DNA from: Pogona vitticeps
Taxonomy: Eukaryota > Chordata > Lepidosauria > Squamata > Agamidae
Assembly (NCBI RefSeq): GCF_051106095.1
Contig: NC_135795.1
Location: 689,501-753,500, forward strand
Direction: 5' to 3'
Length of the DNA stretch: 64,000 nucleotides
Below the pieces are notes generated by a model that was not told the origin of the DNA, did not search any database, and saw only the letters and a program-made list of their open reading frames with translations. Position numbers and translations under genes: made by a program. This document shows, piece after piece, positions 28,446 to 46,500 of this stretch (within the stretch, counting starts at the first letter, position 1; each line of letters starts with the position of its first letter).

Positions 28446-29531
28446 GGAACGCTGTGCATTTGGTGTGACTCATCTTTTCACCCAACAAACTGCATGGCAG
28501 GCAGCCCAGTCCTGGGAGATGGGTGTGAATGTTGTGCGGGGTCTTTTGAGCAAAGCAGAACGTGGGCACCCTTCAGTGCCAGGTGAGGAGACTGCCCCAC
28601 CCCCACCCCATGGTCACCTGGTGTCAAGACCTTTTGACAAGAAAGACCTGCCCCTTTCCAGGCCCTGGTGCTCAGGAGGACCCCAGGGCATGCCCGGGGA
28701 TTCTGATAACTGGGACTGAAAACCACCCAAGTGGGGGCTTTTCACTCCATGGAAGCAAGCATTCTAATAACGAGGGTGATAAATGAAACAGCTAATTGTT
28801 TACTTGCCTCCTTTCATCCAACGGCCGGGCTGCTGCCAGCATCTGGCTGCCCAGCTCAGTCGCCTTTCAACACCATCCAGTTATAGTTTTCCATCTGTCC
28901 CTTTGAGGAGTGCCAACGGATTAGGGGGGGGGGACCAGCCTGGCCTGCTGCTATGCCAGGGTTTGCCAACTTCAGGGAGCCATGCGGGTGGGCCGGGGGG
29001 GGGGAATCCCTTGGCATCCTGCCAAGAAAAGCCAAGCGCCCCCAACCTGAGATGGCTGGAAGTCCACTTCTAGTTTTGAGGAGGGGCGGGTTGGGAGCTC
29101 CCCAGAACACCCCTGCATTTTGCCTGGTCGGGATGAAATTCATCTTCAGGGCTTCAACAGGTGAAGATTTTCCTGGAAAAGAGAGAGAAATCTTATCATC
29201 TCCTGCTCTCTGTAGATGAAAGAGGGACTACTTACCAACAAAACAACACAACTCTGGGCAGTTCTCCAGACCGTTGCCGGCTTGCATTGCAACCCTTCTC
29301 TTATCCTTGCAAACATTTATCCAGCTCTTGTGCAAACACTTGGAGAATTCCTCACAGCAGGAGTTTGTTCATAATTAAAACTCCCTGCTGGGTCTTTTCT
29401 TCCCCCTCCCCTCCAAAGTGCTGGGAAAATCGGATGCCTGACCCATTTCTGATGTCAAGGCAGGGAATGACAAAAGCTACACTTGTCATGAAGGGGGGGG
29501 GGGGGAAGCTGGCCTCCAAAGACTGCCTTCC

Positions 29532-29555
29532 AAAAAAAAAAAAAAAAAAAAAAAA
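29532..29555. repeat. Poly-A run (24 A)
   Basis: A pure A tract followed by CA-rich sequence. It could be the tail of an old plus-strand retroposon, but no body was recognised. Confidence 0.8.
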
Positions 29556-32500
29556 CACCCTCCTACACACACACAAACAAACATGAATACAAATCAAAAT
29601 CAATGTTTTGTTTTCCAGAAAAGATCCATAATAAAGATCTTTGTTGGCAGTGTGGTCGGTAATGAAACGAGGGAGCTAATTCTTCAATTATCGTCTCTTT
29701 CTAGGAAATTGAGGGATGGAGATTTTTAAAAATCTGAGGTGGAAAAAAATGATTTGGGGGGGGGGGTTCTGGCTCCCCTCAGTACAACCAGACCTCGGTT
29801 TGCATGCACAGCGACCAGCCACGCATTTGAGCTTGCAGGACGAAGGCAGACAGAACACGAAAGCAACCAGGTCCTGCTCCCAGATGATGGGCAGGTAGGG
29901 CCAATTAGCATAATATGTTGACAAGCTAATTATTGTTTCATTAGGTTGGTTTCAGTGGCAGAGGAGAAAAGAATCAACAACGTCTCCAATAACTGATTTC
30001 TGACACCTGCCAGGATGAAAGTGGTTGTCTCAGGGTAGCTGCAGTTGTCCAGGGGGTGATGATGCCTGGGGGGGGGGACAGGGATGGGGAGGCTCCGGGA
30101 CAGCGAGCAGGAGCCCCCCCCCAAATGTATCAGGGCTGGGTCACTGAATTTGGCAGGAAGTGAAGCTGCCCACCAGGGTCTAAGACGCCTTCTCTGGGCG
30201 CTGTGATTTTCTCAAGGGGGGTATCAAAGCCTCTCCTTGGGGTGAAACCCTTTGGGGGGCAGAGAGAGAGAGAAAGAGATGGGCTGCCGGGTTACAACCT
30301 CAGAGCAGAAGGGATGGGGAAGTCCAGTTGGGCTAGGGGCTAATCTTCTGCCTCTGGTGGAGGACCCATGGACCCCCCCCACAAAACATGAACACCCCCC
30401 TCTCCCTAAGCCACCACCACCACTACAAGCCACAAGTGGTTCAGTGCTGGGGTGGGCCCTCCAACCTGTTTTAAAAGTGAAGGACTTTCCCCCCCAAAGA
30501 CCTTTCAGCTTCATGGCCTGGGAAAAGCCGCCTTTAGGGAGGGGAAGAGAGTCGGATGGGCCTGGGGGGGGTGTTCCCCTCTAATTCCATTCTTTTGTCT
30601 CGGGATTATTCTCCGCTATTTGTTTTTCATTTGCTTCTATAATTCTGTTTTGTTTTATTGGAACGACTACAATCACCCAGGCTGGCAAGCGACCACCTGT
30701 GGAGGTGGGGGGGGGAGGGCTTCTTGTCCAGGGACTCACTCTGGCCCCTCTTGCACCCTGCATGTTGCCCCCCCCCGGGCCACCCAGAGGGCCTTCTCTT
30801 CTTCCCCACCACCGCCCTGCTGAGTAGCCGGGGGGGGGGGTAGGCTCTCTCTCAATGCGTTAGGGAGCAGAGGTAAGAGGCGCCGGGTTTTACTCCGAAG
30901 TGCCAGAGGCTTCTTAACCACTTCCATTCATTCCTGCAACCCCTGCCCAAAACGCGCACACGCACATGCACACCCCCGCCGGGTTGGCATTTCCAAACAT
31001 TAGAAGCACTGAGTTTATCATATGGATGACATCAGCATTTCCATAGCAACCGAAGGACTTCATGAAAGAGGGAAGAAGGGAAGTGTGTGTGTGTGTGTGT
31101 TGGGGGGGAGACCAGGAAAAGACTAATAATAGGGCAGGGACCCAAGGGAAGCCTGGGCAGGGAGGAAAGGCGTTTTTGAGGGTTGTGAGCCAACCTGGCT
31201 CCTTTGGGTGGGAGGGCTTCTGCTTCTGCAGGGAAGGCTTGGGGGTGGGGGTGGGGGTGGGGGGAGGAAGAGGAAGGCAAAACCAGGAGACCTGCCCATC
31301 CAAAACTGGGAATGAACAGTGGGTGCCGAGCAGCATGGGTGGATCGGGCAGCGGAGCAGGAAAGCGAGAGAGCGGAAGGACGGATGGGGCTGCCAGAGCC
31401 GCCGGCACCAGAAGGAGTGGCATCGAGGAAGGAAGCTCTCCCAGGGACCCCACGGCTGACCTGGGCCAAGCCCTGACCAGGGAGCCCCTTGCCGGGTGCC
31501 AGAGGTGGAGGGGAGGCCTGGCAGGGGTTCGAGAGGGGGAGATCCGATGCCTCTTTGGGCAAGGCTGGAAACGGGCACATGCGCGCACGACGGGAGGCTG
31601 CACGAGCATCAGAGGTCCCTGCTGAAGGTTTCAAGTGGTAGCGGAACCTGGGTCTCGGCTGCATCATCCCCAGCTTCAGCTCCACCCTCGGCTCAGCTGG
31701 AAGCGTGCCAGCCTAGAGGACCCTGCTCTCAAGGAGACCCTTGTCGCAGGCCTCGCTTGGAGCTGGGCCCCTCCCTTGGGTAACCCTGACCAGGCCAGCC
31801 CATCCTGCAACTTGCCCCACTCTTTCATGCTCGCCCTCTGAATTGAGGCTGGGGGGGGGAGGGTTGCTGGATGCTCTGCCCTGCCCCTTAGAAGAATCCT
31901 TCCAGGGGGTTTATGATACTGCAACTGCTGCCCCACACTGTCAAAACACTCTCCTTACAGCCATGCTGGAAAAGACAGCATCGCGGGCGAACGTCCAGGC
32001 CCATCATTCGCGGCGTAGTGAGCATCCTTCTGAGCTAATTGGGGAAGCAGAGCTGGCAGTTGCTCATCAGGATGCTTGATGCTCAAGTAATTATAGTAGA
32101 AACGTCTTGCATAATTTGAGCATCCCTAACAACACACCCTCCGCTTCTCCGGGGTGACGGTTCCCTCCTCCGCCACCGGCTGCGGCTGGCATTTGTCCGT
32201 TAAGAGAGCAAGCGCGCAAACCCGCTGGTGGTCAGCGGAAGCCCCTCCGACCGGCTTCGAGGCCTCCAGGCTTCTGCATCTCTGCTCCCGGGTCCCTGCC
32301 AGCTGGGACATCTGGGGGGGGGGGCACGTTGCACCCTGGCCACCACCCCAGCATCCTCTCTGGTCATCCTTCCCTGTCCCACAAGCATCCTGTGATTCCT
32401 TGGAGGGAAATAGCTTCCTGCAGACTCTCGCCTGGGTCTCTTAAGGTCCCACGAGGGAAATGTCTGCTGGCCAGTGTCTTCGTTGTTCCCTTCGTGTCGT

Positions 32501-35129
32501 CATTTGGCTTATTTGACACTCAATAAAGGCCATTTTATGGGGCTATGAAATGGTGTCTCTTTCATCTAGCCAGCCCTTGCAAAGAAGATCGCTCCCGGAG
32601 GGGCTCTGTCGGACACGACGCCGCGCTCTCCTCTCCCAGACCCTTCTCCGAAAAGGAAAAGAAGCTTCTTTCCATTTGGGTAACTCATTCTGCAGTAACA
32701 ATGGGTTGCCAACTTTTGTTCTGGCAAGGCTCCTGTGCCTTTTGTCACACAGGCCAAACGTCAGCCTCCGAAGCTCCCCCAAAGAACTGCTTCCTCATGT
32801 CTAGAAAAACTTCAAGTACCAGATTTCTTTTTTAAAAAATAATAATTCTTGTGCCATTTTTAAAGACAAAAGAGATGACCCCCTGCCCCGAATACAGCTG
32901 GCACCCTTAGATAAAAAGAGTAAGGGTTCCTTTTATTACGGTGGCTTTGTTTAAAAAAGCTCTTATATTTAAGCTTGTGCTCTGCTAGAGACTCTGGGTC
33001 CCCTCCATGCACCCTCCTGCCAAGCCAGCTGTCACCCATCCTGCATTTGTGCCTCGGATTTTTTCCCCCCTGCCTCCAGGGAGAACTTCTCATTTTCTTT
33101 TTCAGGCACCAGGGTCACTGCAACAGAAGGCCAGCTGATCAGAACGGCCTTGAGGTGTGCTCTTGGCTGCCAGCTCTAACCATTAAAACTGCAGCCAGCC
33201 ATTATTATTGTTTTAGGATAGGAATGACATCCTGAGTGTATTGTCGCCTTCCAGCTCAATTCTCCAGAGCTGCTTCGAATGCAAGGGTAACGGGTCCCCT
33301 TTCTGGCACCGGGCTTCTGCACAAACCAAAGATTGTCACGGGGGGGGGGGCTTGGCTCTTTTTGAGGGAGGGATCCAGGCCTTTTGCTATAAACACAGAA
33401 GCAATTATCCTAAAAGAGGGGGAGGAAAGCAGGCAATTATCCAAAAGGAGTTATGCAACAACCCGGCTTCCTGCAGATGTCCATCTGAGCGAGGCAATCT
33501 GCTCTCCCGTCACCAGTCAGGAGCTAAAAGGCACACTCTGAGCCGAGATCAAGGAGGAAGAAGGTGGCAGGAAAGCAGGTGTAAGCCAGCGGCCACCTGC
33601 CATGGGGCCAAACAGAAGGAGGAGCCAAGAGGAGGGTGAAATCTGACACGGAGACATCGGAGACATCATTCCAACAGGATTTTGCTGCCTCTCCAGTGGG
33701 GGGGGGGGGGAGAGAAGGGCCCGGCGGCTGTTGTGCCCGATGCAGACCCGCTTCCCGTTCAGGTCCTGCCAATGGAGAGTAAGGGCCAAAAGCCCTTGAT
33801 CTTCCTCCTTCGGCTTCTTGATCTTTAAACCGGACTTTGACTGGGCAGCTCTTCCATCGGAGGGCACCTCGAAAAGGAGGAGGACGGTCCCCCCTAGAAC
33901 AGGGCCGAGGGCCCCCATGGGGGTCACTGGCAGGTGTCCACGATGTCACCACAGACATGGGGGCTGCGGGTGATGAGGGGGGTTGGACTGATGGCCCTAA
34001 CACTTTCTCTCCACTCTTGTTTTAGGGTCTTTCCCTTCACTCGTTCTGCTGGGAACACAGCAGCGTCCTGAAGAAGCAAACGCCCGCTGTCGCCAGAGGA
34101 GGATTTCGGACCTGCTGGAGGAGATTCCTCCGACCGGCTGTGTTTTCTTGAAGTTCAGACTCTTGGCAAGGAACAGGTAAGCCAAAACACCCAAATGGAG
34201 TTCCTGCTTCGCCCCCTCAGTGTTTCTCAACATTTGAATGTAATATTTCTTTATTGCTGATTTTTGGGCACAAAGGGAGCCCTTCTTAAAATTTCGACTC
34301 AAAAAGGCACCGCTGGGCAAGGAAGGCGGTGCCCCCTCCCACCTTTTCCGAGCAAGGCAAACCGAGGCTTTTATAAGCAGCTCCTTGTCCAGGAGAGTCT
34401 GCCCCGTATTTTTGTGGTGGGCATTTTGGAAGCAGGTGGGAGAACCGCCAGCCAATCCTGCCACCAGCGCCCTCCCCCCCCCCCCCCCCCGTTTAAAGGC
34501 CTTTCCTAATCAGCCACCCGGCTGGGGCCATAAATCAGCTTCGGGCTGGATTTTCTCCTCATTCTTTTTGCCAACTGCAGGACAGAACGAGAGGACGCCC
34601 CATTCATCAATTAGGGCCATTGGCCGGCCGTGGAGGCCTTTCCGGAGCGAGGTTTCTCCAAGGCCAGGTTGGAGTCAAAAACACCAGCAGGCCAAAAAGA
34701 CAGAGCCTCCGTCAACCCCACCTCCACCACCCCATGCCCTCTCTTCACACCTGGGAAACATCCCCCCCCCCCGCCCCGGTGAAGGCCTTGTAACCTGGAC
34801 AGGATGGAACCCTTGGCCACGGAAGCCGAAGGCGAAGGGTGCTGAGCCACTGGCACGAATCGGAGAAGATCCTCCCTTTGCGAAGGGAAGCCGGCTCACC
34901 TTACAGCACCGGGACCAACAGCGGCGGAGGCTTCCCGGGGTCAGCCATTTCTGCCGGGCTTGTGGGGCAGAGCGGCCGCTAGAGAGAAGCAAGAGACGTT
35001 TTCAAGGAGGCTGCTGGGATCACTTCGGGGGAGAGGGAATCTCCATTAGTGGATGCGGCACATCTGTAAGAGCAGCATTGTGTGGTATAACACTGAAAGT
35101 TGCCCTTCCAGCTTCTGAAACAAGTGGAC

Positions 35130-35215
35130 TGGAGCCCATGAAAAGTCATGCCGTGTTTAAATTTATATACCATCCCACTCGTGCCATGCACTGCTCTGGG
35201 CAATGCTATGCACCC
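35130..35215 (+). repeat. Possible LINE/SINE 3' tail
   Basis: 'tttaaatttatataccatcccactcgtgccatgcactgctctgggcaatgc' resembles the 'tttatataccgccc...ctctgggcggt' motif common in reptile retroposon tails. Confidence 0.3.
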
Positions 35216-37205
35216 CCCTAAATTCCCCTGCCCCCCCAGCCCCCAGGATGCGCCTGTCTCCTGTTTGCAAGCCGGAAGAGAGACCCCATGGAGTCGGGCA
35301 AAAGCTGAGCTGATCTGGAAGCCAGGTAGGGCTGGAGGCTGATTTTATGACACTTCAGATCATATTTCTTAACATCCACGCACGATGAAGAATCCTGAAA
35401 GGCTCAAAAGAGCAACTTCTCAGTAATTTTCAGTGATCCTGTCAAGATCTTACCTAACCCAGAATTTTCTTCCTACGCCAAAATTACAAACCTATCCCTC
35501 CCCCCCCCCCCCCAATTTTGCTAGTCAGGTGGTTGCTTGCTTTTCTGCGATTCATACCCGGATGGTTTTGGAGCCCTTATAAAAAGACGTTGCATGGGCT
35601 GGGGATGGGGGGGGGTAAACCTGGGTCATTTGTGGGGAGGAGAGAGGCAGGGGGGAGAGAGAGAGAGAGAGAGAGAAAGGTGGAGAGAGAGAGGAATTCT
35701 TGATTCCACCCCCTGCCCTTTTTTAATGTTGCTTCTTGTGCTTCACATCTGGAATTCCTAGTAAGAATCAGGAATGGCTTCTTTCTGGGGCTGTGGGGGG
35801 GGGGAGCCCTTTGCTGCAGGAGTTGTTGTCATGGCAATGCTTTTTAAAGTACCTTGCCAAAAAAAGCGAAACAAAAAACCCCCCCACTCAGGCAGAGCTG
35901 CTGTGTTCCCTCTGGAATCTCCTTCCACGCAGTTAAGCTGCAGCTGGGGAAGGAGAAGGCCTCCTCCCTTCAGAACCAGATTGGGGAGGGGGCGAGAGGG
36001 CGGCTGCCCCAGCCTTGACCCAGCTGGGAACACGGGAGGTCCTTCCGGCACAGCTCTCCAAGCGGGCTTAGCTAGTCGTCTCTTGATTCTTGCCTTCCAA
36101 GACGGTCCAAAAGTGGAATATATAGGTGGGAAGCCCAGGGGCTGGAAAGGCCCTTCGGAGGTTGCCCCAGCTGGCCTGGCATGGCCCCCCCCATCTCCCA
36201 GTCCAGCGCAGGGCGTGGGTCAGCCTCAAAAGCCCTGCGTGGCTTGGGACCAGGTGGACTCCAGGGCAGCCTTCCGAGGTCAGCAGCCTCCCCGTGTGTG
36301 GCCACCACCTGCAGGGCCTCTTCTGAAGGGCCGGCCAAGCAGAGAGGGCTGGATCTTCTCAGGCTGGCCCCTGTTGACCTGCTCTTGCCCCCCCCCTTCT
36401 GTCTTGATGATCTTCTAGAGACTGAGAGACCTTACTCACCAGGGAGGCCTTTCCCTGAGAGGGTGAGCGGAGTGGATTTCTTTGAGAGCTGCTCTACCAT
36501 CATGCCCTATGATCCCTGCTTCTCCCAGCATGCCTACAATTCTTCAGGGACTCCTCCTTGGGGCTCTTTTCTTGTCCAGCTTGAGTTAACATCATCTTTC
36601 AGGGAATGGGAGTTTCTGGAAAATGGGAGTTCAGAAAAGCTCACCCTAAAACCGTCTTACATGTGCCACAAGATTTTTTTTTTATTTGGTTGGTTTGGTT
36701 TCGCTAAACATCCTGAAAGCGGCTGGCCTCTCTGGAAGATGGGAATCGTTGTTCGTTTGCAAATATACCGAGAGAGCATGGGGTCGATAGGAAGGGGTTC
36801 ACCCAGCCAGGGGGGACGTTCTTCGAGGATGACCCGGATCGAGGGGTTCCCCTGCAGCAGATCATCCCAGCACATGGCTGTTCCAGTGCATGTCTGTGTT
36901 GCTATACACTTATTTATTGTATGGCCCCATCAGGCTAGGCAGGACCTCAGGGTATCCACCTGGATTAGCACTAGGGGTTCCTGCCAGGAATGATGAAGAA
37001 AGGGGAAGTCGGCATTTGCATGTTTGTGCGTGCGAGGGCTGGCCTCCCCAAATGAGGCGCAACCACTGACTGAGTCTGGTTCTAGCGGGCATGGCCAGAG
37101 GGGGGAGAGGGCATGGAGAAGGGTGGGGGGGGAGTCAAGGGGCGCAGCACGATGAGATCTGATGGGACGGGGGCGTCTCTGTCCTATGGGTGACTTTCCA
37201 CCTGT

Positions 37206-37300
37206 GTTGGACTACTGCCCCCATAATCCCCAACCAATGTGGCCAGTGATGGGTATGGTGGTCCAACCCTTCTGGCAGCCCCCAGGTTGTAAAACACTAG
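37206..37300 (+). repeat. Palindromic interspersed repeat
   Basis: Arms TTGGACTACTGCCCCCATAA and its imperfect complement (tgggtatggtggtccaa) flank 'ccaaccaatgtggccagtga'. It is followed by 'cccttctggcagcccccaggttg'. This is the common squamate 'ttggactacaactcccatcatccc' hairpin repeat in a moderately decayed form. Confidence 0.55.
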
Positions 37301-38907
37301 GATGGAGCAAAATTCAGAAGGGAAAACCCAGGCAGAAGAGGGAAGGAGGCAGAAACCCCAGGTCTCCAGCCCTTCTCGTCTCCCAGTGGGACGTCCAGGG
37401 GAGGGAAGAAGACCCATCTTCCTTTCCTTGGTTCCAGGGAGTGGTGTGGGTGCCCCTGGTTTTATGAATGCACACCCCCAAGCAACCCTCCTCCTCCTCC
37501 TCCTCCAGAATTAGGCTTTCCAGCTGCAGATTTGCAGCCCTCCTGGGCAATTCCGGGGGACGCTGAGAGCAGACCCCATGGCTGCTCAGTGGGTTGACCT
37601 TCTGGAAGGGAGTCGCTGCCCCCCCCCACCTGCCCGGGGTCTGTCCCTCGAGCAGAGGAGTGTCTTGCCCAAGGCGGCCTGCCTTGGGTGGTGGCGGCTG
37701 CTTTGGGAAGAGGCGGGCGGGCACGCGCGCAGGAGGCCTGTGTGTGTTTTAGCCTTTGAGAATCAATTAGCCCTGCCTCAGAGGGTGATTTATGGCATGC
37801 CTTCCAGGGACTCTGCTTTGATTCGCCTTATTAGGGCCGCAGCAGCCTTTGGCAAAAGGCAAGGAGGATTAAGGGCGGGTGGAAAACAGCTGGCGCACGC
37901 AGAGGAGCGAGAGAGAGCCGAGAGCAAAAGCAGGCAGGCCTGCCCTCACCTCCTCACCTTTCCCGGAGTGGGAAAGAAAGGCGTACATAAGCCCCCCCCC
38001 CCCCGTCACCATCAAGTCAAGGTCCATAAAGCCTTCTCATCCATGCCCGTCGTTTCAGCAGAGGGCACTTAAGGCAGGATTCGTGCGGCTTCCAAGGGGG
38101 CTTCATGCCTGCCACCCCTTTCCGGTCCTCCCCGCTGCATTTCCCTGCTTGGCAAAGGGAGCACGGCTGACGGTCTTTCCAGAAAGCCACACCGAAAAAT
38201 GGGTGACGCTGGGAAAGCAGCCGAAGCAGAGAGACCCCGCGGCAGGTCCCGATCCAGGTGCAAAGAGCAGGCCTCGGCCTTCCTCCTCTTCCAGCGAGGA
38301 CGGCCCGGCAGCCGCTGCTCCTCCCCTGAGATTTTGGGGCCCAAAGCTTTCGCCACCGCAGGCTGGGAAGGGGCAAAAGACCATCGGGCCCGAGACCGAC
38401 GGTGTGGTTTTCCTGGGCTCCCTCCAAAAACAAGGAGGATGCCTGCGGGCATCTACTGAAAGAGGGCGGGTGGGCACCAACGACGACGACTCTGGGGGGC
38501 CGGGAGGGGGCCGACCCCACTTTGGAAATCAAGTCAGCTCAAGCTTTTCCCAGGACTGCTCCCTCCCCCAGAGACCTGGGGGGACAGGGCAGCACTTTGG
38601 AGGCTCCAGCCGGTGCCACGGGAGCAGACGGCAACGCTCCCCCCGCTCCCCCCGCCCCACCCGAGAGTTTGTCCTCCATTGTGCAACGACAGCCACGATG
38701 AGCAGCCACGACTCAGGAAAGGGCCGGAGAGTCAGGCGGCCTCCCACGGAACGATGGTGGTCCTCCTTCCTCCCGGCCACGGAGCTCCTTGAAATGTTTT
38801 CCAGGGAGGAACGAGCAAGCGAGCGAGTGAGCGGGGTGGGCCCGGCCGGCCGGGAAGAGAAAGGAGAGCGGTCTGGGGGCCGACCACTCCCAGGCAGGCC
38901 ACTTGTT

Positions 38908-43080
<4,173 letters not shown>

Positions 43081-43667
43081 GGCTGGGCGACTCTGGAAGA
43101 CAAGAGGCCTGGCTGGGTGCCCAGCCCGCATCTCCCCCCCCCGGCCCCCGGCTGCCAGGACAAGGAGAACGCGGGGGCAGGACCTTTGGGCGGGACACAA
43201 TGGAGCTGTCGGCCGGTTTCCATGCCGCTGCCGTGGGGCGCAGTGCCCTGGACATGGGCAGGGACTTGGCCAAGCGGCGTCCCTATTGTTCCCGCTTTCT
43301 CCCCCACGGTGGAGGAAGTCCTTGGTTGGCCTCCTGCAAGGAGGAGGAGGAAACCCAGGCACATACCGAATGCCAGGCCACCAGCAATTGCATTGATGGA
43401 TTGGCCCGAGTTTTGTTTGGAACCGTCTGGACTGAGCCTTTCTGGGCAGCCGAGCGGAGAGTTCGCCGCAGAATTAAATGGCCCTTTAAAGACAAACCCC
43501 CCAACACACACTGCAGTCTGAGATGAGGCTGCGTCCTCCCTCTGGGTTGACCTGGGCTCAGTTAGGGCTGCTGCTGACAAGGAGCCTTCCTCTTGGAGAC
43601 TCCAAAGACTGCAATGGCAACATCCAGGGTCTACTACCTGGAGGGAGGACTCAGCCTTCCACCTTCT

Positions 43668-43768
43668 TTTCCCCTCTGCGAATTTCCATGGCTGAGTGGG
43701 GATTCGAACCCAGGCCTCCTGAGTCCTAGTCTGTCACTCTCTCCCCTACACATAAAACCACACTTTAA
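43668..43768 (-). repeat. SINE head, tRNA-derived (Sauria type)
   Basis: The minus strand reads 'gagagagtgacagactaggactcaggaggcctgggttcgaatccccactcagccatgg', with a perfect pol III B box GGTTCGAATCC. Confidence 0.7.
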
Positions 43769-43769
43769 A

Positions 43770-43830
43770 CATCTCACTAATCTCGGAAGCCCTGTTAAGG
43801 TTGCTATGAGTCGATCCAAAAGAACAACGG
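43770..43830 (+). repeat. Sauria-type SINE tail fragment
   Basis: 'ggaagccctgttaaggttgctatgagtcgatcc' matches the BovB-like SINE tail in the opposite orientation to the adjacent head, so two SINE pieces meet here. Confidence 0.55.
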
Positions 43831-46394
43831 CAGGGAGACGGCAACAGGCGGATGCATTCAATTGATCCGTCCTCTTTAGAGCCAATCTTTGACTGGCCAG
43901 TTAAATCGGCAACTGCTGCCCCTTCCGAATGTGAGAGGGTGCTTCTCTGCCAGGATCCTGGACCATCCATGCACCGCTCCTGATTTCAGGCCCTGAGTCG
44001 GCATTGCATCCTGGCTCAGAGAGAGCTGGAATACAAGCGATTCGGAAGGGACAGGCTGGAAGCCCAAAGAAGCCAGCGGAGGCCTTGATGGTTTACTGCC
44101 TGGAGGTGGCAAGAGTTTTGCCTCACCTACGGCACTGATGGGCCACAGAAGGCGGGGTGCTCCTCGCACGCCCCCCCGACTCTGCTAGAAGCAACACACG
44201 GGCAACGATCCTTCCTAAATAACGCATCCTTTGTTTGTGCTCTTGAGTTGCCACCAACTTATTTCCATGGGCACAGCGTGATCCGGTGTCTTTGCCATTC
44301 GGAAGCAGGGCATGTGGATGCCAGCGGCCCTTTTATGCTGAGAAAGCACCCCCTGTCCGTTTGCCTGCGTCCAACGCCTTTTGATGCTCGGGTGAGCGGA
44401 TCCATTGAAAACAAGGCCCCTTTCCAACTTTAATTTTGGGAAGAGTGGACCAGACAGTGCACTGGCCCCAGGTGGTACGATAGCCCCCCTTGTTAAAAGC
44501 CCCACCGCTTAGTGGATGCCATCCTTCTGGAACAGAAGACGGGGATGGCCAGACTTTCTGAGAGAATCAGGTGGGAGATTTCTTTGGGGACAGAAAAGCC
44601 CAGGCTCCAGCTTTTTCTCCCAAATAAAAATTTGCTCGCTCACATTTTTGAATTTATCTGAATTAACAGCCCTAACACTATAGTAACACTCCCCCCCCCC
44701 CAAAAAAAACCTCTCCATAGTCACAACAACAGTGACAGGTTTGGCTTTTAGTACGTTAAAACATTGCATTAGGTGCCACAAAAACTGAACAGCACTTGAC
44801 ATTTAGTGTTTTAAATCACTTCTTTCAACAATTCTAAGCAGAACGACTTCTCATGAGAGTTGGGATTTGACAAGAATTTGCTACTCCGAACCGTGTGTGT
44901 GTGTGTTTTTTAAAATGCCATTGAGTTTTACCCCGGCAGCAGCTGGGAAGAAGCCCTCTCCTGTTTCAGCCAAAGGACGTCTTCTGTGTCACTCCGAAGC
45001 TCCCCTATTCCCTTCACCCGAGGAGAGCGCAGCCCGTTCAGAGGCTTCCCGAGGGACGCCTGCTTGGCACAGACGCTTCAGCTCCTCTTTTGGCAGGAAG
45101 GATATTTATTTCCATGCACTTTCCAAGCAGGTTTGCAGAGGCAGCTCCTTGCTCTTTAAGCTCTACCGTGATTGCAACAGGTGCTTGGAAAAGTTTGCTG
45201 GCCTTGCCATGCTCCGAATGGCTAATGTAACTTAAAGTTGTTTCCAACGAGCTATTTCTGTTATTCTTTGTTAACTATTTTTGAAATATTTCAAAACGAC
45301 ACTCCCACGCTCTCCCGTCCATCCCTAGCCCAGCAGAGGTGCTCCGATGCTCCAGCCCAACACCCCTAACGCTGGGACGTACCTGTGGCTCTCGGCTACC
45401 CGGGGCTCCCGGATTCCAGCTGTCTTTGTCCTGGGAGAAGAGATGCCCGCCAGGTCCCTCCAGAAAGCTGGCCCTTTTCTGCGGCAGGGAAGGGTTCGGT
45501 GATCTCAGTCAAGGATGGCCACGCTCCCAGCTTGACCTATGGTGTACACGAAGTGTGTGCAGAAAACAGGGGGGAGCAGAGGGTAATGACGCTCTTAAAA
45601 ACAGGCAGTAAAAGCCAAAGGGAGAGGGGGGAGGCCCTTCCAGCCACCTGGAAGAAGAGGAGGAGGAGGAGGGCGCTTTATCTGGGCCGGCCCATGGTTC
45701 AAGGCTTTGTTGCCCGAGTGCCAGCCAGGGCGGGTTGCCAGCTGAGGGTGAAGGGCAGCAGGAAGGCGTGCAAACCGGCACCTTCCCAAAGGCACTGGTG
45801 CTTTTTTCACAGCGTCCTTTCCCTGGAAAGAAGGAGCTTTGGAACGCGTGCAGAGTGTCCTTCAGCGGTGACTTCACTGAGAAGGACAGCTCTGTCATCT
45901 GTGAGGTGGATGTTGGCTTTACCGCCTTGCAAAACTGGGGTGGGGTGGGGAATACACCCGAGTCACTGAAATGTCAGTTTCTCCTCCCATCCATCAGTGT
46001 GTTTAACTCCCCCACCCGCCCACCCCACTGTCAATTTCCCTCTCTAGAATGCAAGCTTATGGGACTGATTGACACAAGAGAGCAAGGTTTTTTTCATCAT
46101 GGTCAGAGGTGGGGGGATTTGTGGCTTGGGGGGGGGTCAGTTCCCAGCAGCGCCCAGGATGATGGGAATTGCTTCTCCTCCTTGGCTTTGGTGAGGCTTA
46201 AGGCGATGTCAGAAGCAGGGGGCCAGAGAGAAGGCAAGTCCATCGAAGCCTCTTCGAGAGCCATGGATCTGGGCCACGAAAACATCAGCCCTGGTGGGAG
46301 CGCATGAAGGGGAGGGAAGGAGGAGAGCTTGGGAAAAGTTAGAGGATCCTGGGAATTATTATAATAATAGTAACAATAGTCAGCACTTCTGCGG

Positions 46395-46500
46395 TTGCTG
46401 TTTATTACATTTCTCTTCTCTCCTGCCTTTCCCCTTTGAGGGAGTGTCCTGCTCATGGCAGCTTACAGTCATTAGGAAACCTAATAAACACAAGAAGTGA
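46395..46500 (+). repeat. Possible LINE/SINE 3' tail
   Basis: 'ctcctgcctttcccctttgagggagtgtcctgctcatggcagcttacagtcattaggaaacctaataaacaca' resembles the 'cccgcccttcccccaagggctcagggcggcttacaacaataaaa' tail widespread in reptiles. Confidence 0.4.

Noticed and set aside
36181-36993. 270-codon plus-strand frame
   Set aside because: No recognisable domain or splice context; long frames are common at this GC content.
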